Shown here piece by piece: positions 51,876 to 64,000 of a stretch of DNA of 64,000 nt. Within the stretch, counting starts at the first letter, position 1. Every line of letters starts with the position of its first letter. The DNA is from Costus lasius (taxonomy: Eukaryota > Streptophyta > Magnoliopsida > Zingiberales > Costaceae). The notes under the pieces are model-generated. The model was not told where the DNA came from. It was given only the letters and a program-made list of their open reading frames with translations, and made no database searches. The stretch is taken from assembly GCA_027563935.2 (NCBI GenBank), contig CM050454.1, forward strand, positions 45,784,596 through 45,848,595. Direction: 5' to 3'. The position numbers and the translations under genes are program-made.

Positions 51876-52067
51876 TCTATAACAATGTGGATACGCCTGT
51901 AATAACGTGAAAAAACTGCAAACATGTTATGGATTAGACATAATACAGTGGATAAACCTTGAATAAAGTGTACAATCCAACCTGTAACTCATTGAACATT
52001 TACCATTGATATAAATAATCAAATTGTACAGCTTCTTATTCAATTTGTCCATACAATAATCATTGTT

Positions 52068-53975
52068 CTATACCCAGTCAGACTTTAAAACGCCCTTAAA
52101 AAGTTCTAGGCTTACTATAGCTCGAATTTTTTGCATTTCAGACTGGGAGTAATCAAAGGGACGATCATATATTAAATATTCTATATACTTTAATACAAAT
52201 AATGCACAATCAGGGTGGTCTGGTTCCTGGATCGGGCACTCTTGCTGCCATTCTATGCCCCAACGCCGCATGTCCAACTTCCCATTTGTCTCCTGGGCAA
52301 AATGATCCCCTAAATAGAGTGACTGCAAAGGAGAACAAAATTGATTTCAAGAGCATCAATGTATCTAACACCAAGTAAAAAACTAAAATTGATACGTACA
52401 TATTTACTAATTAATCATTTGTCAGAATGGGTTGTGCCTAATGAATTGAACATGCACATCTGTTTCTGCATGAAATCAAAATAAATTAGGAACCAGTGAT
52501 CATTGTTAATTACGGGGCAGAATAATCGCTTCAAAAATCTCATTCGGCTTCCTGGAAAATGCTCCGGTTCGCCTGCAGCTGCGGCCTACATTTTCTTTGC
52601 CTTATAATAGTAGCACAATAGGGAAATATAACCAAAACCACGAATCGCTTGCTTTCTTCTCATTTTGTATGTACTGGACTATGCTATCATAAGTGATGCA
52701 TATGCATCCATAACCTACATAGACAGGAATTAGCTATATTGCTTGTGATACTTACAAAATGCAGCAAGACTAAAATGATACCTACCGAATCGCTCACTAG
52801 TTCATTGAACAACACTTGGCAAATTGACACTTTCTGTAATTTCCATGGATATGATTCATTAAAAAGCTGTAAGTCCCATGACAAGAAGGTTTCAATTTCT
52901 TCTTTCATTGCCGGTGTTAATAGGTTGCGTCTAGCATAATCTTTCCTATGTTTATACTGAAGACACAAAACTCATGTGTGAACATAACTAACCACCTAAA
53001 ATAACAAATATAAATGTGGTTAATCTTGAGATTTACCTTATCTTCGTAAATAGGATAAGGTGCATTCTCGTCCACGACCATTGGCACAACTACTTTAGCC
53101 TTTTTCCTTCCTTCTGTATATGGGCTTGATAGTGCCCTTGAAAGTTTCCTGGATCTCTTCCCTTTTAGTTGGCTCATTTGCACTTGGCTCTTGCCTTGCA
53201 CTTGGCTAGCAGAAGCAATATGTGGCCCTGATGTAGTAGGAACGTCGCCCCAGCTGATTGAATCCTCTTCCCAATTAGCTGATTCATTATCCTCCTCCTC
53301 CTGCCCCTCCTCACCATATTTCCCCCTTGATTTAAGCTTATTGTTCTCTTCGACTAATTCCATAATTCTTTTATTCATTTCTTCATGTTGCATTACTGCA
53401 GCCTCTTTACCACTACTGATTTCTTCAAGTAGTTGGTTTATTCGTGTTTCATGGTCAACTTTCTTCAGCTGACTGGCTAGGTCTGATGACTCTTTCAGAC
53501 CCTTATTCTCGCTCGAAAGACTCTGCAGCTTTGCAGCAAACTCATAACTCTGCAATTTTATAGCATCTTTCAGATTATTATTCTCGGCAATCTGAGACAC
53601 AAGCTGTGCTTCCAACTTATTCACCTAGCAATGTCACAGATCAACTTATCACACGTTATATTATTGTTACAAACAAAGTTATTAAATAGACAAACTTACC
53701 AACTCCTTTAGGTCATGGTTTTTCTGAAGCAACTCATATACGCAAGCCTTCAGGGTATTAGTCTCCTGAATAAGCTCCTCTATATGTGTAGAAGGATTAT
53801 TTACCTATCAAAATATATATCATTTAGACCCTTCAACATATAAGACAATCAGGTAACCATAAAATATAACATGACAAAGGGAGGACTAACATTTACATGC
53901 GAATGCAACTCTGCTTTTAATGACTCATTATCTTTAAGAAGCTCATCAATTCTGGCTTCCAACTTATTTACCTAA
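52068..53975 (-). pseudogene. Ulp1 (C48 SUMO-protease)-like gene carried by the MULE
   Basis: Minus strand, intron-split and decayed. From the 5' side there are three short coiled-coil exons that start alike (53975-53891, 53806-53700, 53624-about 53040, with VNKLEA at two starts). An exon at 52956-52786 (KHRKDYARRNLLTPAMKEEI) follows, then a stop-containing segment (52720-52570). Next comes the protease core with INNDHWFLIYFDF at about 52480-52520 and the last exon 52322-52068 with HPDCALFVLKYIEYL. His and Cys of the protease triad are present. The Asp position reads Asn (FNSLG). Two in-frame TAGs lie upstream of the core. ULP-like genes inside MULEs are known in Arabidopsis (Kaonashi) and melon. 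Confidence 0.7.
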
Positions 53976-54022
53976 CAAACAAGTCCATTAGGCATTGTTA
54001 GTTGTATACATTACTATAAGAG

Positions 54023-55987
54023 TGTTGTGTCTGCAAGTGCACGGATACTCGAAGTAATAAAATAGATATCGAACCACAGAGACCTACGTGTTAAGTACCA
54101 AATAGATGTTTTCTCACTAGCTAAGCAAACCGAATAGGATGAAAGTAAATATGCAGAAAAGTATGCTAAAAGATGATCAGAGAGATAAACATGGGACTAG
54201 GGTTTCATCCACCTTAATTTCAATGACTAGATAAGAATAAAAGGTCATCAGTCAAATCTTATTATGATAAAGACCTAATTTACTTTATAAAAGGATCATC
54301 TCGCTCTCGCGCAGACAATCATACAAAAAACCAATCCTCACTCTCGTGCAAGATCTATCCAATGCTGAAAATATGTAAATCATTGAACAAAGAACTCAAG
54401 GATCACTCTCGTGCATCCGAGTTCTAAGTCAATCATCTCAAGTGGAATCTCAAGGATCACTCTCGTGCATCCTGAAACTCAACACAGGTTTTACTTATGG
54501 TTTTCCGACGACTCGATCCTCACTCTCATGCAAGATCAAATCAAGTCTAACACAATAACTCAACCCTAGATTCAAATTATCAACATGGCAATAAATTCAC
54601 TAAAAATCAGAATTCGAAGAACAAACCTAATCTCTTACGATAAGTTCTAAACTCAATGATTTCTAGGGTTCCGAATTTCACAATCAACCTCTCGATCTAT
54701 TTCGCAAAGCTCTAAAACATGCTGATATTTATAAAACTAAAGAGAATTAAAGAACAATCAATCATAAAAGTAAAATTATCATATTAAAATTAAACTTGAC
54801 AAAAATCAATGTTTTCTAGTCATTAACAAACTAAGGGGATTACACCCCATGTCCCATAAAAAGATCTAAGCTTTCATGGTGAAAGAATTACAACAAACCA
54901 TAATTTTAGAGGATTAGAAATCGAAAAAGGGGAAGGAAAGTTACAAAACAGGGTTGTAATTGAAATACAACCCGTAATTTCGCGTGTGAACAGTGCTGCC
55001 ACCACTATTTTGATGATTTCTCCCTCGATCAGACTCCAAACGCTCTAAAACTTCTGGGGCGTGCTCTGCTACTCCAGACGAAGCTTCGGTGTAAAAATCA
55101 CGATCTGAGATGTCCTCTACGCCTCTCGGCGTGAGGACAAACCCTAACCGCCTCTCTGACGATTGCTCTCTCAATTGGTGATAAAAATTAGTCCTTTTGC
55201 TTCGCCACTCTTTTCCTTCTTATCCCGAGTCTTCCCCTTTTTTCAGATCTTCAATTGGTGCCCTAAGTTTCAAGAAATCATATTTTTAATTTTGCGGTGT
55301 AAAACTCAGAGTTCTAGGCTTCAAAATACAGTACCGTAATCTGATCACGGCAGTGCCGTATTTTGTTTTCTGCAAGATCTAGGTAAACAATACGGTACCG
55401 TGACAATGATGCCTGAATATACAGCAGTGCCGTATTCCTGTTGAAACTCACTGGTCAAAATTGTTGAGTAATACGGCACCGTGTAAGATCATACGGTAGT
55501 GCCGTATTCCGGCTGAAACCTTCTGATTGAAAACGCTGACAAATACGGCACCGTGAAGTTCTATACGGCAGTGCCGTATTTTGGCTGAAACCTTCTGGTT
55601 GAAAACGCTGAATAATACGGTGGCGTGCAGTTTCATACGGCAGTGTCGTATTTCACCCAAAGCGTCCCCTGCGAAATACGGTACCGTGATGTTTTTCTTC
55701 CAAAATACGGTAGTGCTGTATTTTTCCTAGAATAACCCTTTTGAGTTGAAATTTTATGGGTAGACTCCTCTTGATGGATAGAATTCATTCATGCATTGAG
55801 ATTGATCGAAAACCAGTGATAATGATCCCTTTTTTTTTTTTTTTTCTGAAATTGATCAAAAACTAAAGACGGTGTAGATTCCGAAGTGTATGATAAAAAA
55901 GGTATAAAAACAAAGCAAAAGAGTAAGATCATGGCTCAAAAGACTACTAAATAAGTATGAAAAACACTATGAAATTTAGAGTCATCA
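54023..55987 (-). mobile_element. 3' LTR of Ty3-type element B with TACGG/CCGTA dyads
   Basis: Starts TGTTGTGTCTGC and ends AGAGTCATCA on the plus strand. Its first part matches, inverted, the end of the solo LTR at 8494-10256 (TGCACTTGC, then TTATTAC, then CACAGGGACCTACGT-like). 55330-55740 carries at least ten TACGGTACCGTG, TACGGCAGTGCCGTA and related dyads. The LTR is followed at 55988 by CTTGCTTGTCCTCAAGC, the end of the internal region. It abuts the Ulp1-like remnant, so it probably inserted into the MULE. Confidence 0.75.
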
Positions 55988-57755
55988 AACACATAAGGCT
56001 CAAACCTTGCTTGTCCTCAAGCAAAAATCAAGAAATTGATCAAAGGATAAAACTTTCTCATGACGAATAAATTTCTAAAACACAATCAACTATGAAAACT
56101 TTCATCAACTGTTCATGGAGTTTCAAATAAGCATATCAGCCTTCGATTTTTGAACTTCAAGTTTCATTACTTAATCAAATAAAACTTCACAATTTGTATA
56201 ATAAGCAGAATATGAATCTCAAGATTTCTTCCAGTTTCAATTCATAACCATCAACTTTTGTTTACAGGAATAGAGTCTCCTAGATCTTTTTCCTCACAGA
56301 ATTTCTCTTTTCTTGCCTCTCTCTTTTCTCCTTTTTATTTTTATTTTTTTTTTGAATATATAGCATATACCCACATAGATACATACTTTTTATTTTAGAC
56401 TTCAACTCTTGTCTTTGGTACCACTATCAATTTTGCACAGTGCCAAGTAGAGGAGTCTTATTCTTTTTCTTTCTCATTGTCTTTTAGAAATAGACTTCAA
56501 CCCATGTCTTAGGTACCACTATCAATTTTACATAGTGCCAAGTAGGGGAGTCTCTCACTATTTTTATGGATCAAGGAATCTTTCTTCCCAACAAATAGTG
56601 AATAGCATAAATATCAACTAAATTAATCTATCAATATCAATTCAAAAATTACACTCATATGCTGATTTTATTCAAAGAAGTAACTTCCCTCTAAAATCAA
56701 ATTCTTCGGATAATATGTTCATCCAAAACTCCATCCATTGGTCAACGAAAAATTTTCAAAAGGTAGATATGTATTAGGGAAATAAATTCATCACAATAGG
56801 TTTAATCCTAATCTCAATTTTTAATATGTAAACCATCAAGAAAAATTTTGGCATGATATCGGCAGTATTTCCATGAATAAACAAACCACACAGGTGTATC
56901 AATCAATCAATGAATCTCATGGTGTACCAAACCCATGACATAAATCTAGAATATCAAACATCACATATCAAATACAACCAGATCGAATAGAAAGTATAGC
57001 AAATCCTCTAAATATGTCGATACAACCAAATCTAAGTCTCAAAGCAATAGCAATCAAGTAGCGAGAATCCGTAGCAGTAGGAGGCAAGAAGTTTACAAAG
57101 TCATCCTTCCCTACACGAGGGTAAGATCAACATAAATCAGTAAACCAAATAAGTATGAGAATTAGTATGAAATACTCACAAGATCTTTCTAGTCTGAATG
57201 CATCTCTTCCTCGTCTTCGTCAGCCTGGGCCGTATCCATGGGGTCATGGGAAGTTCCCTCACCTGCATTGCCGTAGATACTACCTCTCTTGGGGTCTTCG
57301 TAGCCAAAACGATCGTAGAGAAAATTCCCCATGTCTTCCATATAGTTTCCCAACGCCTCGATATCCATATGAATGTGACTTATTTGCTCATGTATTCCTC
57401 CTATGCCTCCCATCACCCTCTCCATACGCTGCTCCTGCCTGTACAACTGTGCAGTGATAGTCTGAAACCCTAGGTCTCGGTAACTCTGCCAACCTCTCTG
57501 ATCTGGGTTTGCGTGATGTGAGGATGATCCGGCGGCTCCCTGGGGCGGTGGCTCGGTGACTCTAGGCGGTGAGGAGTCAATACCCATATCAAACTGGTCA
57601 TTACCCAAAGCAGGAGGTGGTGGTGGCAATGATGTCTCAGGTGCAGGTGTAGCATAAGATATACAACTCAGCGATAGCTTCAAATTCTCAAGATTTTGTA
57701 CTGAGGTTTGTTCGGGGTTAGGTAATGGCAACATGGGAAGCCCAGGCTGTAGGAT
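55988..57755 (-). mobile_element. Internal 3' region of Ty3-type element B, truncated
   Basis: AT-rich non-coding sequence with repeated phrases (AGACTTCAAC, CTTGTCTTTGGTACCACTATCAA-like, twice near 56400 and 56490). A minus-strand ORF follows, which is cut by the Tekay-like LTR at 57756. The 5' LTR, gag and pol of this element are not in the window. Confidence 0.65.
57189..57755 (-). pseudogene. Truncated ORF of Ty3-type element B
   Basis: Open minus-strand frame. The listed start codon lies in the inserted LTR, so the true 5' end is lost. The product is proline-rich (PETSLPPPPPALG), then a short helical, glutamine-rich part (QLYRQEQRMERVMGG), then an acidic tail ending DEDEEEMHSD. It resembles the extra ORFs near the ends of some plant Ty3 (Athila/Tat) elements in position and composition only. 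No domain is recognised. Confidence 0.5.
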
Positions 57756-58529
57756 TGTAAGATCCAAGGATCTTGAGTCATGGTAAGCATTATTTTTGAA
57801 TTAAATAAAATTATTGACGGTGATATTTTATTATGATTCAAGTAAAATTTATTGAATGCTAATTAACTAGCTTATTGATTGTTAATTATTTGATTTGTGA
57901 TTGGTTGTTAATTTATGGTAAATTAACTAGAGATTAATGGTTGATTATTGGTTGTTAATTTAGGATAAATTAATTAAATCCTTATTGGATATTAATTAAA
58001 TCCTTATTGGATTTCGGTTAAGTGCTTGGTTATTTGTAAGTTAATTAAATTAATTAGTTAACTAGCTTATTGGATGTTAGTTTAACTCTTATTGGACTTT
58101 CACTTAAACTAAGGGATTATTGGGTTTTTAAAATTTGAATTATTGGGTTAATGGGTTAAACCTTTTTGAATTAATGGGTTAGAGGGTTAAAACCTTAAAA
58201 ACCGAAATTTAAATAGGTAATTTCGGTTAGGGTAGAGTTTTGGCGATTTTGGCTTGGAGAAAAACTTTGGGCGACGGCTTGAAGAACTTAGGCGATTCTT
58301 GAAGAGTTCTTGAGGCGATTTTGGTGATTTCTCCATCTCTTTCCCTTTGGCGAATTATTCCTTGGTGTTTGGTAGCATCTTTCAAAGCCTTAGACGAATT
58401 TTTGGAAGGGTTTTTCTTATTGGTGTTCACGGTTCAAGGTGAGTGGGTTGTCTAATTGATTTCTATCTATTTGTTGGTGTTAATTGATGAGTTAGATGAT
58501 ATATTCGCTTGTTGGAAATCTTACTATGC

Positions 58530-58755
58530 TAAAACCGAATTTTGTAAAGTTGATTATATGATGAAAACCGAATTTTGTAAGGTTGATTATATCATGAAAA
58601 CCGAATTTTTCAAAGGTAATTATATGATGAAAACCGAATTTTGTAAGGTTGATTATATCATGAAAACCGAATTTTGTAAAGTTGATTATATGATGAAAAC
58701 CGAATTTTGTAAGGTTGATTATATCATGAAAACCGAATTTTTCAAAGGTGATTAT
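58530..58755 (+). repeat. 33-bp minisatellite in the Tekay-like LTR
   Basis: About seven copies of ATGAAAACCGAATTTTGTAA followed by GGTTGATTATATC. The unit length is a multiple of three, so it reads as MKTEFCKVDYI repeats. That frame is not taken as a gene. Confidence 0.9.
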
Positions 58756-59709
58756 ATGATGATTATTTAACCGAAAATTTGTATGAAATTTAAAGGTATT
58801 TTTATAGAAATTTTGGTAGCATTAAATCATTGAATTTTGAGTATGAAACTCTTGTTAGTTATAGTTAAACCGAAATCAACTTTGGTAACATTAAGTCAAT
58901 GATGTTTGTAGCATGAATGAAAACCGAAACCTTATTGATGGTAGCTAAACCAAAATAATCTTGATGATTGTTTATGGAAACCGAAAATTGTAATAAGGAA
59001 TTTAAGGTATTCTCCTATGGAATTTAGGAAGCTTTAAACCAATGTTTTTGAGCATGATATTCATGTTAACTAAGGTTTAGAATTTTAGTAGATGATATGA
59101 TATGTTAACCGTGGGTTATATGTAGAGATTTGTAAAATAAATTGTATGATTTCATGTTTTAGTTTTATGTTAATTCTTATGGATGCTTGTTAACTACAAT
59201 GTTGAGAAATTGTTTGAGAAATTTGGGTGATAACCTAGTAAAGTTTGACTGAACTAATCAGCATGAAACCTAAGGACCACACTACATTATATGATTGTTA
59301 ATATTATTTAATTGTGTGATTTTTAAATATTAGGAGTTTATGTGATTTTTGGAATATTATGTTGTTATGTAAATTGTGAACATTATGTGGTTATGAGATT
59401 TTTGAAAATTATGTGATTATGAGAATTTTGAATATTATGTGTTATGTGTTGGTTAGGACTAAGGCTAGGTGTAACTATGAACTCAAGGGGATAGTCCTTA
59501 TGTGTTATGTTAAGGGTTTGAATTTCAGCCCTGTATTGTGATATGTGAGGAGGTTGATGTTCAGCCTGCCTATTATGATTATTGTGATGGGGGTTGATGT
59601 TCAGCCTGCCCGATATGATTTTTGTGATGACTATCCTAGAGTATAGTTGACACTTAGGAGTCCACCTTTGTGAAATATGTTCACCTATGTGAAATATGAA
59701 ATAAGATGT

Positions 59710-60030
59710 GTCTGTTGTCCAGTAGGAACCTTTTGGGAGAACGGGTTTTTGACGCAAAGTGCCATGTCTTGGTCGGACAGGGGCCACCTCTTGATGTCAT
59801 AACTCTTTTATGTGATGGGGTAATATAAGACGCAAAGTGCCATGTCTTGATCAGACAGGGGCCACCTCTTGATGTCATTACTCTTTATGTGACAGGGTGA
59901 TATAAGACGCAAAGTGCCATGTCTTGATCAGACAGGGGCCACCTCTTGATGTCATCACTCTGATGTGTATGGGGTGAGGGAGCAAAGTGCCACGTCGTGA
60001 CCTGGCGGGGGCCACCTCTTGATTCTACTC
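59710..60030 (+). repeat. About 78-bp minisatellite in the Tekay-like LTR
   Basis: Four direct copies with the core GCAAAGTGCCATGTCTTGAT, CAGGGGCCACCTCTTGAT and GTCATAACTCTTTATGTGA. The last copy is the most diverged. Confidence 0.85.
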
Positions 60031-61096
60031 ACTATCCATGTTTATGTGTTGCATGCGGCTCCCAGTGCTTTGGCCAAGCCGGGTTAGACCATATTGGTCA
60101 CTACTGAATATGCTGGACAACTAGGTTGCTTATGTGTTGGTGTGTTAGTGGTTTAGAGTATAACTCTAGAACCTGAGTTTGTGAACCTAAGTTGTTATGT
60201 GTTTAGTTGGTTTAAAATATATGTGTTTAATTGGGTTAGAGTAAAACTCTAAAACCTGAGTTTGTGAACATGAGTTTGTTATACGCTAGTGTGTACATCT
60301 GACTGTCTATATGATTTCTGTTTCTTTATTTTGTTATATGTTGACATAATGTTCTTGTTAAAGATTTTTAAAATAATCTGCCTATATTTTTGAGTGTATG
60401 TTATGGATGGTCGATTTAGACTATCCACTCACTGGGCTGTGTAGCTCACCCCTCACTATTTTCAGGCATAGAGCAGGGGCGCATTTCATGAGTAACATTG
60501 GCGTGGATATTATGTTTGCTGCTTAAGAACTTTTATGCTAAAATTTTCTGGAGCCGGTTGTGGCTAAACCATATGATTTATATGAACTATGAGAACTATG
60601 TGATGTGAACCATGTGAACTATATGAATTTGTGTTGCCAGATTGTGGCAGTTAACTGAGTTTGATTTTTGTGTCACCGCAGGCTTCAGCCTGGTTTCGGT
60701 GTTTGGTATGGGTTTATAAAATCGATTTTGTGATTTTGTTTTGAATTTCGGCTTGTTGTATATTCCGTGCAATCGATTTTGATATACCCTGTAACTTGCA
60801 TATGTCTAGTGCAAGTATTGCCTGGTGGCAGGTACCTTTATGGATTTTATGAATTTGAATCGGTTTTGATATAACTGTTGCCTTGCATATGTCTAGTGCA
60901 AGGATTGCGTGGTGGCAGGTACCCTTATGAGATTTGAGTTTTGTGAATTTGTGTGTATGGATTTATGAAATTTTTCAGATCGTGTTTTTCTTGAACTCGG
61001 TTTTACCTAGCATATGATCGATCTTATATGAAACATCCTGTATCATTTGTGAATTGTGCCATTTGTTTGGGGTTAAGAATGTGGGATGTTACAGAA

Positions 61097-61110
61097 TGGT
61101 ATCAGAGGAG
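61097..61110 (+). other. Primer-binding site of the Tekay-like element
   Basis: TGGTATCAGAGGAG three bases after the LTR end. The first 11 bases match the tRNA-Met-type site. Confidence 0.85.
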
Positions 61111-61242
61111 TTGGCTAGCTAAAACTTAGTTTGGGGGAAAACATGTTTGTGTATTGCTAGACACCTAATAGGTTTATGATTGTTTTCCTGACTATGATAT
61201 GTGTGTGACTATGATATGTGCGTGTAGGAATTTGAATTTAAG

Positions 61243-64000
61243 ATGGTGCGAACCAGAGGAAATGCTAGTGATGAGGGCGAGCAGACCCCGAACCTCACGA
61301 GAACTATTGAGGCTCTGACTGGCATGGTTCAGCAACAAGGTGCTATGATAGAAAGGCAAGCTCAGATGCTGCAGCAGCAGCAGACTCAGCACCAAGAAGC
61401 ACAACAGCAGCTTTTGCAGCAGCTGACTCAAGAGAGACCCCAGACTACTACTCGGGCAGTGGGGGATGACTCTCAGGAGGGCGCTCACAGGCGCTATGCT
61501 TCACTTGTGAGTGAATTCCAGAAACTGGGTCCCAGCTCTTTTTATGGGGGCTCAGAAACCAGTAATGCAGAGAACTGGCAGTTGTGCTTGGAAAAGATTT
61601 TCCAAGTCATGCGCTGCTCAGATGAGGATAAGTTATGTCTGGCCACCTACATGATGCGTGCTGACGCAGATGAGTGGTGGAAAGGTGTGGTGAGACTGGC
61701 CGAAGAAAGACATGAGACTGTAGATTGGCCTTACTTCTTGTCTCGATTTAACGAGAAGTACTTCCCAGATAGCTTGGTTGAGGACCGAGAGGTGGAATTT
61801 ATTCATCTGGAGCAGGGTGATATGACAGTGGACCAGTATGAATTACAGTTCACGAAATTGGGAAAGTATGCTCCTCACCTGATAAACACTGAAAAGAGGA
61901 GAGCTACTAAGTTTCTCAGAGGTCTCAGATGGGACATTAGAGAGCAGGTTGGTGCTCAACACTTGGAGACCTATGTTGAAACTGTTGGGCGAGCGCGTAC
62001 CATTGAGAGGTATATATCTGAGAGGAGTTCTCATGTTGCCGTGACAGTAGTTCCTGCAACTGAGGCGGCGGTTCCTCAGTATGGCAGTGGCGGCAAGGGT
62101 AAGAAGTACCCTAGGCATAAAGATTATAAGAAGAGCAGGTATAAGCCTTACTCCTACAAGGCACCGCAGCAGTCCAGGGATGCACCGCAGCAGTTCAGGG
62201 ATGCCAGGGATGCAAGAAACGGTATCACTTGTAGTCATTGTGGGCTCAAGGGACATCTAGTGAAAGACTGCCATAGGAAGAATGGTGTATGCTTCAGGTG
62301 TAAGAAACCAGGGCACATGGCTAAGGACTGCAAAGAACCTGAGATGCAACCTAGAGGCGCAGATAAGCCTACAGTCCAGACTAGAGTGTATGCTGTGGCT
62401 GAGAAGGATACACGAGCTTCCCGATCCGTCGTGGAAGGTACTTTATTCGTATTTGATCAGTTAGCCCGCATATTATTTGACCCTGGTGCAAATTTATCTT
62501 TTGTATCTGTTAAGTTTGCTGCATGTTTACCTGTGTTACCTAAGGTGATGAATTATGCTGTGTCTGTGAGTACTCCCTTAGGAAAATCGTTATCTACAGA
62601 TACTGTTTGTGCTGACTGTGTAGTACATGTAGAGGGTTATGAGTTTCTGGTAGATCTAATCCTCTTAGACATGCAAGATTATGATATCATCTTAGGAATG
62701 GATTGGTTGTCTTCCCATCATGCCTCTGTGGATTGCTTTGAGAAAGTAATCACTTTGAATTTGTTAGATGGGAATCGACTGTTTGTGAGAGGTCTAGTGT
62801 CAGACCAAGGACCGCATGTGATATCTTTCCTGCAGGCCAGGAAATTACTTGCTAATGGGTGCAAGGGTTATCTTGCGCACGTTAAGGTGCAGGATGAGTC
62901 TACTTCTGATCTGACTCAGATGGCGGTGGTGAAAGAATTTCCTGATGTGTTCTCTGAAGAATTTTCAGGTTTGCCACCGATTAGAGAAGTAGAATTTGGC
63001 ATTGAGTTGGCGCCAGGTACGGCACCTATCTCCAGAGCTCCTTATCGTATGGCTACTTCAGAGTTGGCCGAGCTTAAGAAACAACTGGAGGAATTGCTAG
63101 AGAAAGGGTATATTCGGCCTAGTGCTTCTCCCTGGGGAGCGCCAGTGTTATTTGTGAAGAAGAAAGATGGAACCCTGAGGATGTGTATAGACTACAGGCA
63201 ACTGAACCAAGTGACTATCAAGAATAAGTATCCTCTTCCCAGAATTGATGATCTATTTGATCAATTACAGGGAGCGACAGTGTTCTCTAAGATTGATCTG
63301 AGATCAGGGTATTATCAGCTTAGGGTCAAGGATGAGGATATATTTAAGACTGCTTTCAGGACCAGGTATGGGCATTTCGAATTTTTAGTTATGCCTTTTG
63401 GACTGACGAATGCACCTGCTGTCTTCATGGATTTGATGAACAGGGTATTCCATGAGTTGCTTGACTCTTGTGTGGTGGTCTTTATAGACGATATTTTGGT
63501 ATACTCACGGACTACTTCAGATCATGTCAGTGACTTGCGCAGAGTGCTGGAGATCTTGAGGAAGAACCGGTTATATGCCAAGGCTAGCAAGTGTGAATTC
63601 TGGCTAGAGAAGATCAGTTTTCTGGGTCATGTGATTTCTGGTCGTGGGGTGTCTGTGGATCCAGTTAAAGTGCAAGCCATCCTTAATTGGGGAAGACCGA
63701 CTAGTGCTACTGAGATCAGGAGTTTCCTGGGTTTAGCAGGTTACTACCGGAGATTTGTTGAGGGATTCTCCAAGCTGGCGGGTCCTCTAACTAAATTGAC
63801 CAGAAAGGAGGCCAAGTTTATTTGGGATGATAAGTGCGAAGAGAGTTTTCAAGAGCTGAAGAGAAGGTTGACTAGTACACCGATCCTCATTATACCTAGT
63901 GATGGGGAAAGGTTTACTGTTTATACAGATGCTTCTGGCAAAGGGTTGGGTTGTGTCTTGATGCAGAAGGGTTCTGTAGTAGCCTATGCTTCGAGACAAC
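61243..64000 (+). CDS. Ty3-type gag-pol polyprotein, Tekay/Del-like, cut by window end
   Basis: Open from ATG 61243 to the window edge, at least 919 codons with no stop. Order: a Gln-rich coiled N-terminus; gag capsid core (about 85-280, [15 protein letters not shown]); a basic linker; two zinc knuckles [14 protein letters not shown] and [14 protein letters not shown] (about 330-365). Protease follows (about 405-495), where the active site reads FDPGANLSF instead of D-S/T-G-A. Reverse transcriptase (about 600-780) has [23 protein letters not shown] and [11 protein letters not shown], and RNase H starts with [13 protein letters not shown]. Integrase and any chromodomain lie beyond the window. 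The clade is judged by RT and gag style. The protease change may make it dependent on a helper. Confidence 0.93.
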   Translation, partial: MVRTRGNASDEGEQTPNLTRTIEALTGMVQQQGAMIERQAQMLQQQQTQHQEAQQQLLQQLTQERPQTTTRAVGDDSQEGAHRRYASLVSEFQKLGPSSFYGGSETSNAENWQLCLEKIFQVMRCSDEDKLCLATYMMRADADEWWKGVVRLAEERHETVDWPYFLSRFNEKYFPDSLVEDREVEFIHLEQGDMTVDQYELQFTKLGKYAPHLINTEKRRATKFLRGLRWDIREQVGAQHLETYVETVGRARTIERYISERSSHVAVTVVPATEAAVPQYGSGGKGKKYPRHKDYKKSRYKPYSYKAPQQSRDAPQQFRDARDARNGITCSHCGLKGHLVKDCHRKNGVCFRCKKPGHMAKDCKEPEMQPRGADKPTVQTRVYAVAEKDTRASRSVVEGTLFVFDQLARILFDPGANLSFVSVKFAACLPVLPKVMNYAVSVSTPLGKSLSTDTVCADCVVHVEGYEFLVDLILLDMQDYDIILGMDWLSSHHASVDCFEKVITLNLLDGNRLFVRGLVSDQGPHVISFLQARKLLANGCKGYLAHVKVQDESTSDLTQMAVVKEFPDVFSEEFSGLPPIREVEFGIELAPGTAPISRAPYRMATSELAELKKQLEELLEKGYIRPSASPWGAPVLFVKKKDGTLRMCIDYRQLNQVTIKNKYPLPRIDDLFDQLQGATVFSKIDLRSGYYQLRVKDEDIFKTAFRTRYGHFEFLVMPFGLTNAPAVFMDLMNRVFHELLDSCVVVFIDDILVYSRTTSDHVSDLRRVLEILRKNRLYAKASKCEFWLEKISFLGHVISGRGVSVDPVKVQAILNWGRPTSATEIRSFLGLAGYYRRFVEGFSKLAGPLTKLTRKEAKFIWDDKCEESFQELKRRLTSTPILIIPSDGERFTVYTDASGKGLGCVLMQKGSVVAYASRQ

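Larger units (their letters stand above)
57756..61093 (+). mobile_element. 5' LTR (3.3 kb) of a Tekay/Del-like Ty3 element
   Basis: Begins TGTAAGATCC and ends GGGATGTTACA, three bases before a tRNA-Met-type primer site. It interrupts element B. It holds three internal tandem repeats: a 33-bp unit at about 58530-58755, a roughly 78-bp unit at about 59710-60030, and a duplicated GCATATGTCTAGTGCAAG...GGTGGCAGGTACC block at about 60790-60930. A target duplication cannot be checked because the 3' end is beyond the window. Confidence 0.85.

Noticed and set aside
58456..58770. 104-codon frame of MKTEFCKVDYI repeats
   Set aside because: It is the 33-bp minisatellite inside the LTR. No start context or conservation argues for translation.

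Overview
This is nuclear DNA of a flowering plant. Two multi-exon plant genes sit in long AT-rich stretches of nested retrotransposons, hAT and Mutator-like DNA transposons, and an endogenous pararetrovirus. The strongly GC-rich first exon of the fasciclin gene and the badnavirus-like virus lean towards a monocot, but nothing here names the species. No rRNA, tRNA or CRISPR array was seen.

Layout. 1-10.4 kb is a nest of decayed Ty3-type LTR elements: a gag-protease remnant carrying an hAT-type MITE and cut by a second LTR element, then a diverged repeat carrying a solo LTR. 11.6-17.0 kb is an hAT transposon with a perfect 8-bp target duplication. It holds a RING-H2 gene fragment, a gag-only LTR element and a second hAT MITE. 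18.2-20.5 kb is a host gene for a fasciclin-like arabinogalactan protein of the FLA15-18 type, with a tiny second exon.

23.1-36.65 kb is a rearranged badnavirus-like endogenous pararetrovirus. Fragments lie in both orientations, two blocks are duplicated, and a perfectly length-matched inverted repeat of about 935 bp carries the viral promoter, primer-binding site and ORF1 on both arms. A very young 6.3-kb non-autonomous LTR retrotransposon splits the viral reverse transcriptase. Its coding region is a single protease-like ORF.

36.7-38.2 kb is a transposon-like unit with a CT-rich minisatellite. 39.4-44.8 kb on the minus strand is a seven-exon group-I-like calcium-dependent protein kinase gene. 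45.95-46.9 kb is a possible solo LTR. 47.3-54.0 kb is a decayed FAR1-type Mutator-like element. Its transposase gene and a convergent Ulp1-protease-like gene are associated with two unrelated tandem arrays that share the core ATCGTGGA. 54.0-57.75 kb is part of a Ty3 element whose LTR carries TACGGTACCGTA-type dyads. It is interrupted by a Tekay/Del-like Ty3 element (57.76 kb to the window end) with a 3.3-kb LTR and a gag-pol frame that stays open to the edge.

Only the FLA and CDPK genes look like working host genes. The nesting gives relative ages: MULE, then Ty3 element B, then the Tekay-like element on the right; hAT, then its nested elements, on the left; pararetrovirus, then the young LTR element, in the middle.
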